Source: Mermis nigrescens
Taxonomy: Eukaryota > Nematoda > Enoplea > Mermithida > Mermithidae
Direction: 5' to 3'
DNA length: 64,000 nt
Assembly: GCA_036768485.1 (NCBI GenBank)
Contig: JAVLUZ010000154.1
Location: 23,284,685-23,348,684, forward strand
The translations under genes were made by a program, and so were the position numbers. Of the stretch, positions 45,765-58,059 are shown one piece after another (position 1 is the stretch's first letter; each line of letters opens with the position of its first letter). Below the pieces are notes generated by a model. The model saw nothing but the letters and a program-made list of their open reading frames with translations. It did no database searches and was not told the DNA's origin.

Positions 45765-46795
45765 AGGTCGTGTGCTAAAATTTTGTACATAGGAGAGCTA
45801 AGGTTTATATATGATATCCTGAAAATTTGAACAAAATCCGGCTAGCGGTTCTGGGAATATAGTGCTATGCGGGAAAGTGTAAAGTAAATTAGTATACTGT
45901 ATGCTGCGCTCTAAAATTGTGTACATAGCACAGCTAAGGTTTATACGTCATATTCTGAAAATTTGAACAATATCCGGCTGGTGTTCCTTGGAATATAGTG
46001 CTATATGAGAAAGTGTAAAGTAAACTGGTATACTGTAGACTGCGCACTAAAATTCTGTACATAGCACAGCTTAGGTTTATACGTCATATTCTAAAAATTT
46101 GAACAAGATCCGGCTGTTGATTCTTGGAATATGATAAAGTGTAAAGTAAACTGGTATACTGTAGACTGCGCGCTAAAATTCTGTACATAGCACAGCTTAG
46201 GTTTATACGTCATATTCTAAAAATTTGAACAAGATCCGGCTGTTGATTCTTGGAATATGATAAAGTGTAAAGTAAACTGGTATACTGTAGACTGCGCGCT
46301 AAAATTCTGTACATAGCACAACTAAGGTTTGTACATCATATCCTGAAAATTTGAACAAAATCCGGCTGGTGATTCTTGGAATAGAGTGCTATACAAGAAA
46401 GTGTAAAGTGAACTGGTATACTGTAGACTGCGCGCTAAAATTTTGTACATAGCGCAGCAACAATTTATATATCTTACCCTGAAAGTTTGAGCAAAATCCG
46501 CCCTATAGTTCTTGAGATACAGTGCTATATGAGAAAGTGTAAAGTAAATTGGTATACTGTAGACTGCGCGCTAAACTTCTGTGCGCAGCATGCCTCGCCT
46601 ATATACATCATATCCTGAAAATTTGACTAAAATCCGGTCATTGGTTCTTGAGTTATGCAAAAGTGTAAACTAATGCTGGTATACTGTAGGTTGCGCGCTA
46701 AAATTTTGTATATATCATACCTAACATATACTTAACATTCTCAGAAAATTTCAGCCTGATCCGAGTGCTGGTTCTTGAGTTATAGTTATTTCAAG
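45765..46795 (+). repeat. Satellite array, eight units of about 130 bp
   Basis: Each unit contains CTAAAATT(C/T)TGTACATAG, a (T)CTGAAAATTTGAACAA block, CCGGCTG and AAAGTGTAAAGTAAACTGGT followed by ATACTGTAGACTGCGC. Units start at about 45775, 45909, 46037, 46170, 46300, 46434, 46570 and 46697. The third and fourth are almost identical, which suggests recent local expansion. Confidence 0.9.
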
Positions 46796-46797
46796 TT

Positions 46798-46990
46798 TTC
46801 CCCATGGAAATTTCCCCATGGAAATTTGCCCCATGGAAATTTCCCCTCCCCTGGCCCTGGGCCCCTGGCCCTGGGCTGGCGCGCGCCCCTCCCCGGGCAG
46901 GTCCGGGCACGCCCGACCCCTCCCTATGCTTAAGCACAGCCTATGCTACAGCATTGCTCCCTGAGAAAAGCTAGGGAGCAGATTTTACAT
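46798..46990. repeat. GC-rich island with CCCCATGGAAATTT triplicate
   Basis: Three copies of CCCCATGGAAATTT are followed by CCTGGCCCTGGGCCCCTGG and other C/G-rich sequence that is out of character with the AT-rich surroundings. A TTATGCTTAAGCACAGCC-like palindromic motif follows. Possibly an element end. Confidence 0.5.
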
Positions 46991-47039
46991 CCTCGCCTAT
47001 GTTATAACATAGGCGATGTTATCTTCATTGCGCGCTAGG

Positions 47040-49350
47040 AAACACGGTATACTACTGGCATGCCCAATGAAATGTGTAGAGGGCAGAAAAACCACCAAAA
47101 ATCGGTATAATCGCTATGCCAAAATATTGCACGCTCAATTCAAACTGACTATCGAGTGTAAAAAAGTCTGTAAGAACCTAACCTGAATTTACAATATTGG
47201 TTGAATTTATTCTGATCTTGTGAATAACATGCGATTTTTAAGTTTTTTAGCAGTAATGGCTTGTAATTATTGGGCAACAACAAGGATAACCATCATGATC
47301 TTTGAAGTTGGTACCTTTTAAGCCCCCAAAATTCGCGATTTTTAATAATTCGCAGAAAAACTTTATTTCTAAGCGTTTCTTTTCGACAACACATGTTCAA
47401 TTCATTTAACTCGATTTTTCTGTAGATTTTTTAAGGTTTCTATTCATGTTTTCATATTCTAGAAAGATTAAGCATTGCCATAAATGCCTGAAAATGATAA
47501 AATAATATTTTTGATGCGTACATATCTACCGTTTCCAAGCTACAAAAAAGATATGAAATTTTTCTCCTCAAATTCATTGCAACACTGCATTTAAAATTTA
47601 AATTAATCCCGCGACATGCGTTAACTGGTCACCTGCAGTTTGTCTTAATCAATTAACCCCAAAAAAGCTAATGCAAACGGGCTGTGTTTCCTATCTTGTA
47701 ATTAGCTTTTGTGCAATAATGGAACACGAATTGGCACTTGTTTTTCAACGATAGGATTTTTCAATGGTTGTATTGTATGCTGCGGTATAGGCGTATCAAC
47801 TCGTGGGATTTTCGCCAAAAGAGCAGCTGTAGAAAAATAATGATAACATTCCTACGTTTTGTGCGTTTGTTTCAGAAAACATTCACAAAATTTGTTCTTT
47901 GGTTAAGGCGGACATTGGATACGCATATAATTCTTTGAATATCTGATAGTCATTGTTAGGCTTGAATATTCAAGTTAATCACGCTTCAAAAAATAGCATC
48001 GGCAATTTATATTCAAAATAAAATAACTAATAAAGGATAAAAAACTTAGTGTATAATTTCCATACATTTTTCATAATTTAAGACAATGTTCGTGCTTAAA
48101 AGGCGATTTAATTCAGGCATTGGAAAAAAATTAAAAAGATGACGAATTGTATTCTAATGGCTTTTGCGCACGAAATGTGAAGTATCAATGTTGATCTAAT
48201 TGTTTTTATAGATCATCATTTTTCATTTCATGTGCAGTTAACGATTTCGAGATGCTTCTAACTGCTTAAAAGGATTATAATTTTTGCGTCGTAATTTGGG
48301 GACGAAGGAAAAGACACCTAGGATTCATTGTTTATTAATTATGTGCACATAGGCATTAATTTCTAATGCGCATCTTTGAAATTGCCTTCTTTTATTATCG
48401 TTACGATTACCTACTTTGACAGGAGATGACTTAGCATGTTAAGTTAAGAGCATGTTAACAGATTAATTAAAAACACAAAAGTCTGTTTCAGCTCAATTGG
48501 ACCAATAGTTATTATTTATACTGGCTCACGACTTTTAAAATATTAATTGTTAAAACTAAAAGCTAATTTAATAACATTTTGCTCTTTTTTGCTAATATAT
48601 TCCAACAATCGAATTAATTTCCGGCTGAGTCATAATAGCACGCAGTCATACAAGATATAATTAACCAGTCGGCTGCTTAATATTTCACTTCAGAATTCTT
48701 TTTCAACCCATGTTTTATGTATTGAAAATATCGGTATTTCCGATTGGCTCGTTTCCTTCTCGCTAAAGGGACCAAAGCGTGGAGTCTATGCTAATTTTAG
48801 TCATTTATGTAATAAATTTTTGGCTCAGACGCAAGCTTTCGGAAGCTTAGTCGTCATTGGACGGGCGTTGACGGAATTAATTCGCACTTAGGCTACCTAA
48901 CCTGTTTTTCGATCTGCTCGTTTCGCCCATATTATTTATGTACCTGTTTTATGGTAGGTAACCCTTATCTTAGCATAGACATTGCCTAAATTCTATAAGT
49001 CCAAAAATTATTTAAATGTAGAAAAATGTCAAAATAGTTAGAATAGGGGCAAAAAGCATCAGATGTTTCTAATTGAGTTCTATCCATTGACATCAAATAT
49101 CGTGTAAAAACGAAACTAAATTTAGAAAATTTAATTTTCCTAGTCTGGTAGTATAGTCCAACCACAGAGACCCACGGTCATGTATGAATAATAATACCTA
49201 TGTATGTCAGAAGAATGGATAATTAAAAAACAATGATTAATTAATTACTTAATTAATCAGCAATACTGGGGCACTTCTGTATTAAGCGATATATTTTATA
49301 AGATAGATAATAAAAAATTCTATGTAGCCATTTTTTAATTTTTATTTTAC
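47040..49350. other. Unique-looking AT-rich region, no gene recognised
   Basis: No credible coding frame, transposon end or tandem repeat is visible. This is the longest stretch in the window without obvious repeat signatures. Confidence 0.4.
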
Positions 49351-49359
49351 ACTTCTATT

Positions 49360-51310
49360 CGGGGTGTAAAGACAGCATAAAGTTTTAATGTAATGTTATA
49401 ACATATAGTTTTTTTAAATTTTGGTCGATCACACGACCTTTCTAACCTCACTTTTGCGTTCTGTTTAATCTGATTTTTTTAAAATGTAGACAATTGAGTG
49501 AAGTCAAAATTATTATTTTATCTTTTTGAAAAATGACCTACTTCCGTAGGAACCGTGTAAAGAGTGTAAAGAATCTGATGGTGAAAAACACACATTGGCC
49601 TTTTTAGTGTGCCAACAACTCCGGTTTTTAGTCCAAAAAAATTTTTTTGCCAGAAATGTACTTCGACTCAAGGGCTGCTTTTGGCTTATCTGCAAACTTT
49701 TTTATACACTCAATATGGATTTAGATCCAGGGGATTAAACTTTACACACTAGTGGACCATGCAAAAATGGGTTAAGTCATAGATTTCTCCGACAACTTCT
49801 CCTCTTATAAGTCGAAAAAATTAAATGGTATAAAAATAAAGCACGTTTCAAGGGCTACACGTCGCAGCAAATTGCGTTATAAAACTCAATATTGACTTAC
49901 TTATAGATGTGTAAAGTTCAAAATCAAAGGCGTAACATCGGGCAAAAAACACGTTTTCATCCCTTTTTTGATTGGTCAATATCTCAAATATTTTGCGTAA
50001 CTAGAAGTTTTTCACATACAAACGTACTACAAGTCAAAGGCTACAAACTGACGCAAACCGAATTTCATTGCACCCAATGGGGAGTTAGGTTAAGATTTTA
50101 AAGTTAATAATGTGTTGGATGATGTTTTTGTTTTTGTTCTTGTTCGTTTTCGTTCACTACTTTCTCCGTTTAGAAGTCGGGATAGGTCGAATAGCATAAA
50201 AATAAAGCGCTTTCTTAGGGGTACACGTCACATCTAATTGCATCTATTTACATCAAGATTTAGGTTTTCCGGGACAAGTTGCTTGAAACAAAACTAAAGC
50301 ACATTTTTCAGGGCTACACGCTGCAGCAATTAGCGTTTAAAAAACGCAATATTGAGTTATTTTTGGAGGTGTAAAGTTAGAAATTATGTGTGTAACATGG
50401 GGTGGAAAAACACGTTTTCTTCCCTATTTATCAATATCTCAAATAGGTTGCGGAACAGAAGTATTTCACAGACAAACGTACCACGATTCAAAGGATACGA
50501 AGTGGCCCAAACTAAATTTTTTTAAAACTTAACGGGGATGCTAGATTCAGATTTTTAAAGTTTACAATATGAAGGATGGGGGAAAAATACGTTTTTGTTC
50601 CTTATTTTGTTCGCCAATTTCTCCGTTTAGCAGTCGAAATAAGTCGAGTAGAACAAAAATAAAGCACTTTCTAAGGGGTACACGTCACAGCTAATTGTCT
50701 TTATTTACATCTATATTGGGCTTTTTAGATAGTGTAAAGTCATAAATCGGGAGTGTTAAACGTGTTTCTGTCTTGTTTTTGTTGTTGTTAACTTCTTTGG
50801 TTATGAGTCTGGACATGATCATAAATCTAAAAATGTACCTACCAGGAGTCAAACGTCAAATGTCAGTTGGGCGCGTTTGTGTAACTTGTTTTCAGAATAT
50901 TCTGGAGAGTTAATTTTGTCATAAATATTGATCGTAATATCAGAGTAATATCAGAATCACGAATCCGGCTAAATTCTTCTTTACACTCGGTAGTTATTCA
51001 AAGTTTACACTTAAAATTAAGTTTAGCTCTAGGAGCATTGCAGATGCTTAATTATTTTCAAAATGTTGTATGTAACGTCAGAATTACGAATCTGATTCTT
51101 AGTTTTCTCCACACCCAGTAGTTGTGTGAAGTTTGTACTTCAAATTTATTTCACTTCCAGACCGTTGCAAAACTTAAATGTTTTTCAAATATGTTCCGTA
51201 AGGTCAGGATTACTAATCTGACTCTATGTTTTCTTTACACCCAGTAGCTGTCAGTGTTCTTTACACCCGAAAATTGTGTAAAGTTAACGCTGAAAACTTT
51301 TGATCTGTTT
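49360..51310. repeat. Long-period repeat block with GTGTAAAG motifs
   Basis: AAAAATAAAGCAC followed by a GGGCTACACGTC(G/A)CA-type stretch recurs at about 49832, 50205, 50288 and 50655. GTGTAAAGTT precedes each AAAAACACGTTTT block. Segments of about 370 bp repeat with strong divergence. Further GTGTAAAG motifs continue to 51300. It is non-coding. Confidence 0.6.
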
Positions 51311-51969
51311 AAACAAGGTAAGGTTGTCTTGTTTAAAAAAGATCATGCTGATGTTTAGAACAATCTTGTTTTCCGCGTTCTTGAACTGTCATTATCGTAG
51401 ATCTTACCGATGCGTTTACTGGCTGATTTAATCAAATCTTGCTAATTAAATGTAGGGTACTAGCAAAGAAAAATGCTACGATGGAACAAAAAGGACGAAT
51501 ATGCTTGGAATTACGGATCATTAAGGACATAAAAAGGAGGGGGACTGAGGCGAGAGTTACCTGTGTATGTCTAAAGTTGTAAGAATCCACTAAAATTAGA
51601 CTCTCCGCTGAAAAAGCAAAAACTCGAAGTATATCCGCGGCTTCTGGAAAAAGCGGGCCTTCACAAGACATTGTTCACTGGCTCAGAAAAAGAGATTTGA
51701 AGTAAGCTTTCATGTGTTTTAATATAATCGATTTGGTTTCTTATCAATATCAAATTTCTCTTTAATATCTAACCAATATTTAGATAATTAATAATAGCTT
51801 CAGAAATGAATCGTGACAAGCACACCATCTCCTTAATCACTTCACCATATCAATTCGTGCCATGCTACCGTAATAATGCACATTAATCGCTTCTTTTCTA
51901 GGAATACACAATTCATGCTATTTTTCTTACGTTGAAGGTGCAACTCCTTTCTGCAGGCCGCATGATTTC

Positions 51970-52218
51970 CACACGTGGGCGTGGGGGGTTGTGGGGGGGG
52001 TATGCAGCCCCCAGAAGTTGGAATACCCCCAGAAATCAAAATACCAGCCCCCCAGAATTCAATTTTTGAAATTTTTGTTGGTTTTTTAGTGATTTTATGA
52101 TGCCATTGAATAGTGCTCGATGAGAAACGTCGAAAAATGTTGTTTTTTCATCAGACCATTTTTTGACCTTTGAAAATTTTTTCACCCCCTCCCAGAATTT
52201 CGGCGCTGCCCACCTATG
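51970..52218 (-). mobile_element. Family-A hAT MITE, target ATGATTTC/ATGATATC
   Basis: The ends CACACGTGGGCG and GCTGCCCACCTATG, with octamers that differ by one base (51962-51969, 52219-52226). Confidence 0.8.
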
Positions 52219-52226
52219 ATGATATC

Positions 52227-52935
52227 CCTCCGTTTACCGTGTCCTAGGATGAGAAATTATAGGCAGTAAGAAAGAAGCATTTTTTGTCCTATCTACAGGG
52301 ATGTCACAAAAACTCGAAATAGGGAAATATGGTTGTAATAAAAAAATTCAGTGGTGTGCATCCCCTGGTTGTGTTTAACACAACAGAAATCTACTTTTTT
52401 CTTGTTTCTGCATGGATGTCCTCCAAGTGCCTTAGTAATAGTATTTTAGTGGTATCTCTTCCTGAGTAATTTTCTTAAAATGTAACGTACATATTTAGAA
52501 AGAGGATAAAAAATTGCGTTAAATGAAAGCAGTAAATGCCAGAGTATATAAAGATGGTGAATTAACCCTCCGTTTACTGTGTCCTATGCCGGAGGCATAA
52601 TTAATCATTTTATATACATTTTTTCTGTTCTTCTTCATCCATGTATCCAAAACTTTGTCTAGCCTCGTTTTGGCTTTAATTAGATCGTTTTTTATGGGTT
52701 AGCTTGATGAGAAGTCATAGAGTAGTAAAAAATAAGCATTTTTCAACCTATTTACAGTGATATCACAAAAACTCAAAGTTGGAAAATAAGGATCTAATAA
52801 AAAATTTAGTGGCTTATTTCTTTCCAGCTTTTCATATGCAACTCCTGCTTGTGTTACATGCGACAGAAGTCTATTTTTTCTTGTTTTTGCATTCAGCAAA
52901 ATAGAAGCAATTACCGTAAAACATAAGTACTGAAA
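52227..52935. repeat. Diverged direct duplication
   Basis: CCCTCCGTTTAC(C/T)GTGTCCTA occurs at 52227 and 52566. Each is followed by a segment with AAGCATTTTT, CACAAAAACTC and TCTA(C)TTTTTTCTTGTTT. The units are about 340 bp. They do not code for a protein. Confidence 0.6.
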
Positions 52936-53118
52936 GTGAAATATCACATTGGTCAGCTCGATCACGTCGTCTAGACTTAGTATATTTTGTGATAAGTATT
53001 TGCGTTTTTACGTTTGACCTGGCGATCTCTTAATACTAATGCTAATTGTTTTTGCCGGATTTTTTAATTGTTTAGTTCAGAAACAAGTTATTACATTTAC
53101 GACTGCTCGCGTACGAAA

Positions 53119-54054
53119 ATGGCCGACGTCCAATTCATTCGGACAACGGAAATAAATAGCGCATCAGGTTCGCGAGCTTACATTATTACGGGTTCAATCG
53201 TCTTGACCTTTAACCTTCTTATCATTATCGTTCACGCTAAGCGACCGGTTCGATTTAGATCGAATGCTCTTGTACTCGGCTTGTGCACTGCAGACATTTT
53301 GTATTGCTCCGGATTCGTAGGAGCCGGTGTAACGAGGATTTTGGCCTATAATTGCCGACCATGGCCCCAATGTCTCCCGTATAACATACCAGCTTGGCGG
53401 TGTTTTTGGAAATTCTCGGCCCTGTGGTTCACCGGCGTACGGCTACAATCGATTTGCGTCGCTTTGATAAGCTTGGATCGATTTTTGGCCCTAAAATTTC
53501 CAGTCCGATATAGCAAGTGTCCAACGAGGTCATCGAAACAGTGGAATAGCGTCGGAGTCGCTTTTACTCTGTCCATCCTATCGACCCTTATTATATTTTC
53601 TACGCTGGACTGGTCGAAGTTAGTCGATTCATTTTGCTACCCAAACACTTTTCTGACTCACTACCACTCCGTGTACCAATATGCTACAAACATGAGCTTT
53701 AGCCTCGTTTCTTGCGGCTTGTCCATTTGCGCCGGCTGGAATTTTTATAGGAAGAGCAAAGCCATGGCTAGTTCAGTGAACTTTGAACTCGGCGAACAAC
53801 TCAAAATTAGCCTCGGTTTACTCTGCGTCGCCATCTGTGATGTTATTATGGTTGCTGTTCCTAATCTGTTACTGCTGCTATTGTCCTTTACACACTTCAA
53901 CTCTCACGAACAAACCATTAATCTCGCATCCGGTTTTCTGATCTGCGCTTGTTGCCTCGTCAGCTTGCCGATTTATTTGATTTTTAACCGCGACTTTAGA
54001 CTTAATTTTTTTAACTTAGCGAAATGTGGACCAACGCGGGTTTCGCCCTTGTAA
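53119..54054 (+). CDS. Rhodopsin-like chemoreceptor, Srsx-like, single exon
   Basis: The ATG at 53119 (AAAATGG context) is the first real start. Upstream codons of the same open frame include no other ATG. The 311-residue protein has seven hydrophobic segments at about residues 21-42, 50-75, 96-118, 146-164, 187-208, 229-257 and 267-290. LDRFLAL at 119-125 takes the place of the DRY motif after segment 3. Cys95 and Cys173 are candidates for the extracellular disulphide. The pattern LGLCTADILY in segment 2 and the short loops recall nematode Srsx chemosensory receptors. It would act at the plasma membrane through G proteins. The ligand is unknown. A disabled paralogue lies 12 kb upstream. Confidence 0.82.
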   Translation: MADVQFIRTTEINSASGSRAYIITGSIVLTFNLLIIIVHAKRPVRFRSNALVLGLCTADILYCSGFVGAGVTRILAYNCRPWPQCLPYNIPAWRCFWKFSALWFTGVRLQSICVALISLDRFLALKFPVRYSKCPTRSSKQWNSVGVAFTLSILSTLIIFSTLDWSKLVDSFCYPNTFLTHYHSVYQYATNMSFSLVSCGLSICAGWNFYRKSKAMASSVNFELGEQLKISLGLLCVAICDVIMVAVPNLLLLLLSFTHFNSHEQTINLASGFLICACCLVSLPIYLIFNRDFRLNFFNLAKCGPTRVSPL

Positions 54055-54059
54055 CGTTC

Positions 54060-54358
54060 ATTTTGCATGTAACGACTTCGGGTTTTCTAGCGATGCTGTC
54101 ATGGTGCATTGATTACGAAATCGTAGTTTTCTATTCGTAAAATTTACAAGATTAGAAAATGAATCAGAGTATACAGGCTTTGCCAACTCTTTAATTATAA
54201 TGTTTCTCGCAGAATTATTCAAATTTGAAATAAATTCAGTGAAAAATTTTTTTGTTGGCAAATGCATAAAAAATGGAAAGGAACCCGGCTATTGAATGAA
54301 AAATAAATACGTACATATTGCCTACTAATTTGATTCATCCAGTTTACTTACCTCGCGG
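54060..54358. other. Downstream region of the receptor
   Basis: AATAAA signals occur at about 54224 and 54300. No other feature is visible. Confidence 0.4.
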
Positions 54359-54366
54359 TACTGGAC

Positions 54367-54618
54367 CATAGGTGGGCGGCTCCAAAGTTCTGGGGGTGGG
54401 GTGCAAGATTTTCTCAAAGTCAAAAAATGGCCTCAAAAATGGTGGTATGGCTGAAAAACACCATTTTTCAACATTTCTCATCGAGCACTATCCATTGGCA
54501 TCAAAAAATTGCGAAAAAAAACAAAAAAAATTCAAAAATTGAATTCTGGAGGGGTATTTTTAATTCTGGGGGGTATTTTGGTTTCCCGGAGGGTAAATAC
54601 CCCCCGCGCCCAAGTACG
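54367..54618 (+). mobile_element. Family-A hAT MITE, target TACTGGAC
   Basis: The ends CATAGGTGGGCGGC and GCCCAAGTACG. The octamer TACTGGAC is exact (54359-54366 and 54619-54626). Confidence 0.87.
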
Positions 54619-55604
54619 TACTGGACGCAAAATTTGAGAAAAACTGTGCTTCATAATGTAGAGATGGCTCTACACCCCATTTTCGTTGCGTTGGTTCAAC
54701 GCGAAATTCCATTCGTTTTGTGCTATTTGGTATATACATGCCAATGACTGTTTGCCCTAGATGCTCAATTTCGTGCTTAATTTCCATTTGCACGTACGCG
54801 ACCACTCAGCGTAACGCTTTAGTGTGTCGCCCGGGACCACCTTCCCTCTTAAAATTATCATATCTTCATTTCCTTTCCCACACATATTTTCAATAAAAAT
54901 CCGGGATAGGAAAATGGGCACTCGGGCTTAATGCGACTTGAGTACGAATTGGTATGTGTGCTATCATATCATACCTGTGTTAAAACTCCATATGTGTGTG
55001 TCTCATATTCGTGTCTAGTTCGTTTGTACATTCCTTACCGTAAGCTTTGCCCACAGGCCTATTGTTATTCTCATAGATCCATTCCGCGTTTCTTTGTGCG
55101 CGTTTGATACGCCTCTTTTTCGTATCGCTTAAAACTGCGTGCGAGCGCAGTTTTGACGACATTACGATCATTCCCACTTTACGACTTTATCATTTTACAT
55201 TGAGCTTCCCCAGTTTTTCGCCAGCTTGTATGCTGTGCCGGTTTTTCTTTTCCGTGCAACGTATTTTTCCGCATGTAGTCTCCCAGTATTTTCCCCTGCT
55301 GGCTGCAGGAAAATCTTGTCGTATATCGTCGCGTAGTGGGCAGGCTTTTTTGCCCTTACGCATTTATTGTTTTATTTGTGTGCCTTCATGGCCTTAGTTG
55401 TATGCCGTTGGCGGGCTATGTGCCCTTGTAATTATAGTGTTTGTTTTTAACCAATTAGCGTAACACGACAGTCGGCCGCATGCATCTTCATGCTGTCGCG
55501 TTTTTTATTGTTTCATAATTTTCTGTCCAAAAATATTGTAAAAATTAATTATTTCATTAACGATGATTTGGACTCGGCTCGGTTCCAATGTAAGCTTTAC
55601 ACTT

Positions 55605-55625
55605 ACATTGGAGGTCATTCACAAC
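55605..55625 (+). promoter_or_regulatory. Probable LTR end and primer-binding site
   Basis: ACA at 55605-55607 is followed by TTGGAGGTCATTCAC, a TTGGAGG start like the one in the TRIM-like element at 35687. It lies about 0.5 kb upstream of the gag start at 56114. The 5' boundary of the LTR could not be fixed because no second LTR is present. Confidence 0.45.
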
Positions 55626-55795
55626 GACCGGCCGAGCTAACATCGTTTCATTTTCTGCCTGAAAATTTTCAAAAATTTTTCCACTTTGTGTAACCATATT
55701 GTGTTCGTGTGCATTCTTAACATTTGACTGTTCGTGTTTTTTGACTCTATTGTGTTCGTGTGCATATTTTTCTTGGCCGAGATTGGGGTTGTGAC

Positions 55796-56065
55796 CATAC
55801 GTGGGCAGCAAGAAAATTCTGGGGGGAGTGCAAGATTTTTTTGAAGGTCGAAATATGGCCTTAAAAATGGTGGTATGGCGATAAAAACACAATTTTTCGA
55901 CGTTTCTCATCAAGCACTATCCATTGGCATCAAAAAATTGCGAAAAAAACGAAAAAAATTTTCAAAAATTGAATTCTGGGGGGGGGGGTATTTTGATTTT
56001 GGGGGGGGGGGGGGTATTTTTGGTTTCTGGGGGGTGCATACCCCAAACCCCCAAGCCCAGGTGTG
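55796..56065 (+). mobile_element. Family-A hAT MITE in the LTR-element leader, target GTTGTGAC
   Basis: The ends CATACGTGGGCAGC and GCCCAGGTGTG. The octamer GTTGTGAC is exact (55788-55795 and 56066-56073). The G-runs at about 55977-56018 are exceptionally long. Confidence 0.9.
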
Positions 56066-56113
56066 GTTGTGACATAAATTTTTTGTCCTGATCTTAATCC
56101 CAATTTGTCTGTC

Positions 56114-58054
56114 ATGCCAGGCAAAAAAACTAGCAGGAAAAATGACCAAAACACCCCAGATAAGTCGCCTAAGCAGGCTAATACTCCTAAATCATCTAGA
56201 AATGTGTCAAATGACTCAGATTCAGATAATAGCGCCAGTGCACAAAATCGTGCAAGCATAGACAGCGTTGTGAATACAACTCAAACGCTAGGTGTCCAAA
56301 CTCAGGACAACAGTGTTGACTCTCCGATAGATAATCAAGTTGCAAACAATGACAATATCACTCTTCGTCAGATTTTGAACAAAACTACGATTCCAAATCC
56401 GCAAAGATCGGTTTCCGACACAAATGTGAATCGGATAGCTGAAAATGGCAATTCAAATAATCTCTTGAATGCGATGTTCAGCGCATATGCAAGATTTGGA
56501 AAATCGGCTTGAACGTATAGCTGTTGAACATGTGCATGCACAGTTGCAAAATGCAAACTCTGCAAACCCTGATTTGCAACCTGTGAGTCAACGTCACTGC
56601 AAATGCGGACCAGCAGCATTTAGCTCGCTTTGCAAATGCTGACTCGGATTCGTGCGTGCAGCTTGCAGCGTCAATGCCAGTCCGTCGTTCGTCTATTCCA
56701 GTGCTTCCTAATCAGCAAATCGCGTCACGTTTATTGCGTCCTACCGTTTCTGTAAACGCTGAGCAGCAACATTTAACTCGTTTTGCAAATGTTGAACTGT
56801 CTCAGCGAGTACAGATTGTTTCGCCAGCCGTTCAGCCGGCCGGCGAACCAAGCTAATCCGTTAAATTCTGAACTACCGCCACTTCATGCGATGCATATTC
56901 CGCCAGAATCAAATTTTTGTGCCAAATACAGGTGCATCGATCCCGCTGGATCAGAACCATACGTGGGCAGCAAGAAAATTCTGGGGGGGGGGTGCAAGAT
57001 TTTTTGAAGGTCAAAAAATGGCCTTAAAAATGGTGGTATGGCGATAAAAACACCATTTTTCGACGTTTCTCATCAAGCACTATCCATTGGCATCAAAAAA
57101 TTGCGAAAAAACGAAAAAAATTTTCAAAAATTGAATTCTGGGGGGGGGGGTATTTTGATTTCTGGGGGGGGGTATTTTGGTTTCTGGGGGGGTGCATACC
57201 CCCCGAAGCCCCACGCCCAGGTGTGATCAGAACCCACCTCAGAATCAACAGAACCGAAGAGTTCACTATCCGGATCAAGCTACTGACTCTCCGCCGGAAA
57301 GCCCCAGGCGTCATAGATCTTCTTCAAGGCGTTCACGGCGTCAACATCGTGACACATCGTCTGATAGCTCAGAGAATACAGGTATTCGATACCTAGCTGA
57401 TTCTATAAATAGAGGTCCATTTTTGCAACAAATTCAGTACACGATAGCCATTAAGAAGGTTTTTCAAGGTGAAAAAACAGATATCTGTGGATTTTTTCAC
57501 AAACTTGAGCGATTAGCAAATGGCTATAGAATTGATGAAAGATCGTGTCTAGATTTGTTGCCATCGTTTTTTGATACCTATACGACTAGATTGTTTCGCT
57601 CCTTACCTAACGACGTTCCGCGAATCTTATGAACTCACGAAACAAGCATTAATTGCAGAGTTTCGACCTATCGACTCAGATACATTGTTTGATAGATTTC
57701 TTGAGCAAAAACAGCACCCATCTGAGTCTGTGAACGCTTATTTTTTGGCGTTACGCGAAGATCTCATTCGAAGCTCAACCAGAAATTCAAGTTGACTCGA
57801 TAGCTTTTGTGAAAATGCTCCGTCATCAGCTCAGAAAAGGGATGAACCCAGATATCGCGAGAAAAGCTTACAAAAGAGCGCCTGAAGCACCGCTTCAAGA
57901 TTTTCTTCATGCTGCGCGTTGCATAGAGTTTGCGAACCTACAGTATGCTTCAGCTAAGCAGCCTACGCCATATTTACCAGCAACTACCGCTGCAGCATCC
58001 AGTAGTATACCCTGCGTCCCTAGGTCCTTATCTTATAGCGTTGTAGTGTTATAA
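56114..58054 (+). pseudogene. LTR-retrotransposon Gag, broken and interrupted by a MITE
   Basis: From ATG 56114 the first segment is a polar, disordered N-terminus (KKTSRKNDQNTPDKSPKQAN). A frameshift near 56480 moves to a helical segment (MQDLENRLERIAVEHVHAQL). After the MITE at 56958, an Arg/Ser-rich linker leads into a capsid-like region (FFHKLERLANGYRIDERSCL, a frameshift near 57600, then FDRFLEQKQHPSESVNAYFL and LREDLIRS, another frame change, then MLRHQLRKGMNPDIARK). This is the Ty3-type retrotransposon gag fold (PF03732-like). No zinc knuckle, protease, RT or integrase follows, so the element is truncated and dead. Confidence 0.78.
56958..57225 (+). mobile_element. Family-A hAT MITE inside gag, target ATCAGAAC
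   Basis: The ends CATACGTGGGCAGC and GCCCAGGTGTG. The octamer ATCAGAAC is exact (56950-56957 and 57226-57233). It is nearly identical to the copy at 55796, which suggests a recent burst. Confidence 0.9.
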
Positions 58055-58059
58055 CATAA

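Noticed and set aside
45765..46795. CRISPR-like array
   Set aside because: Units of about 130 bp are contiguous without unique spacers. This is a satellite in a eukaryotic genome.
47738..47938. 66-codon basic frame
   Set aside because: No domain, no splice sites, and composition like the surrounding AT-rich DNA.
53068..53118. Extra 17 residues at the receptor N-terminus
   Set aside because: They begin at TTG. The ATG at 53119 has a good context and gives a receptor of normal length.
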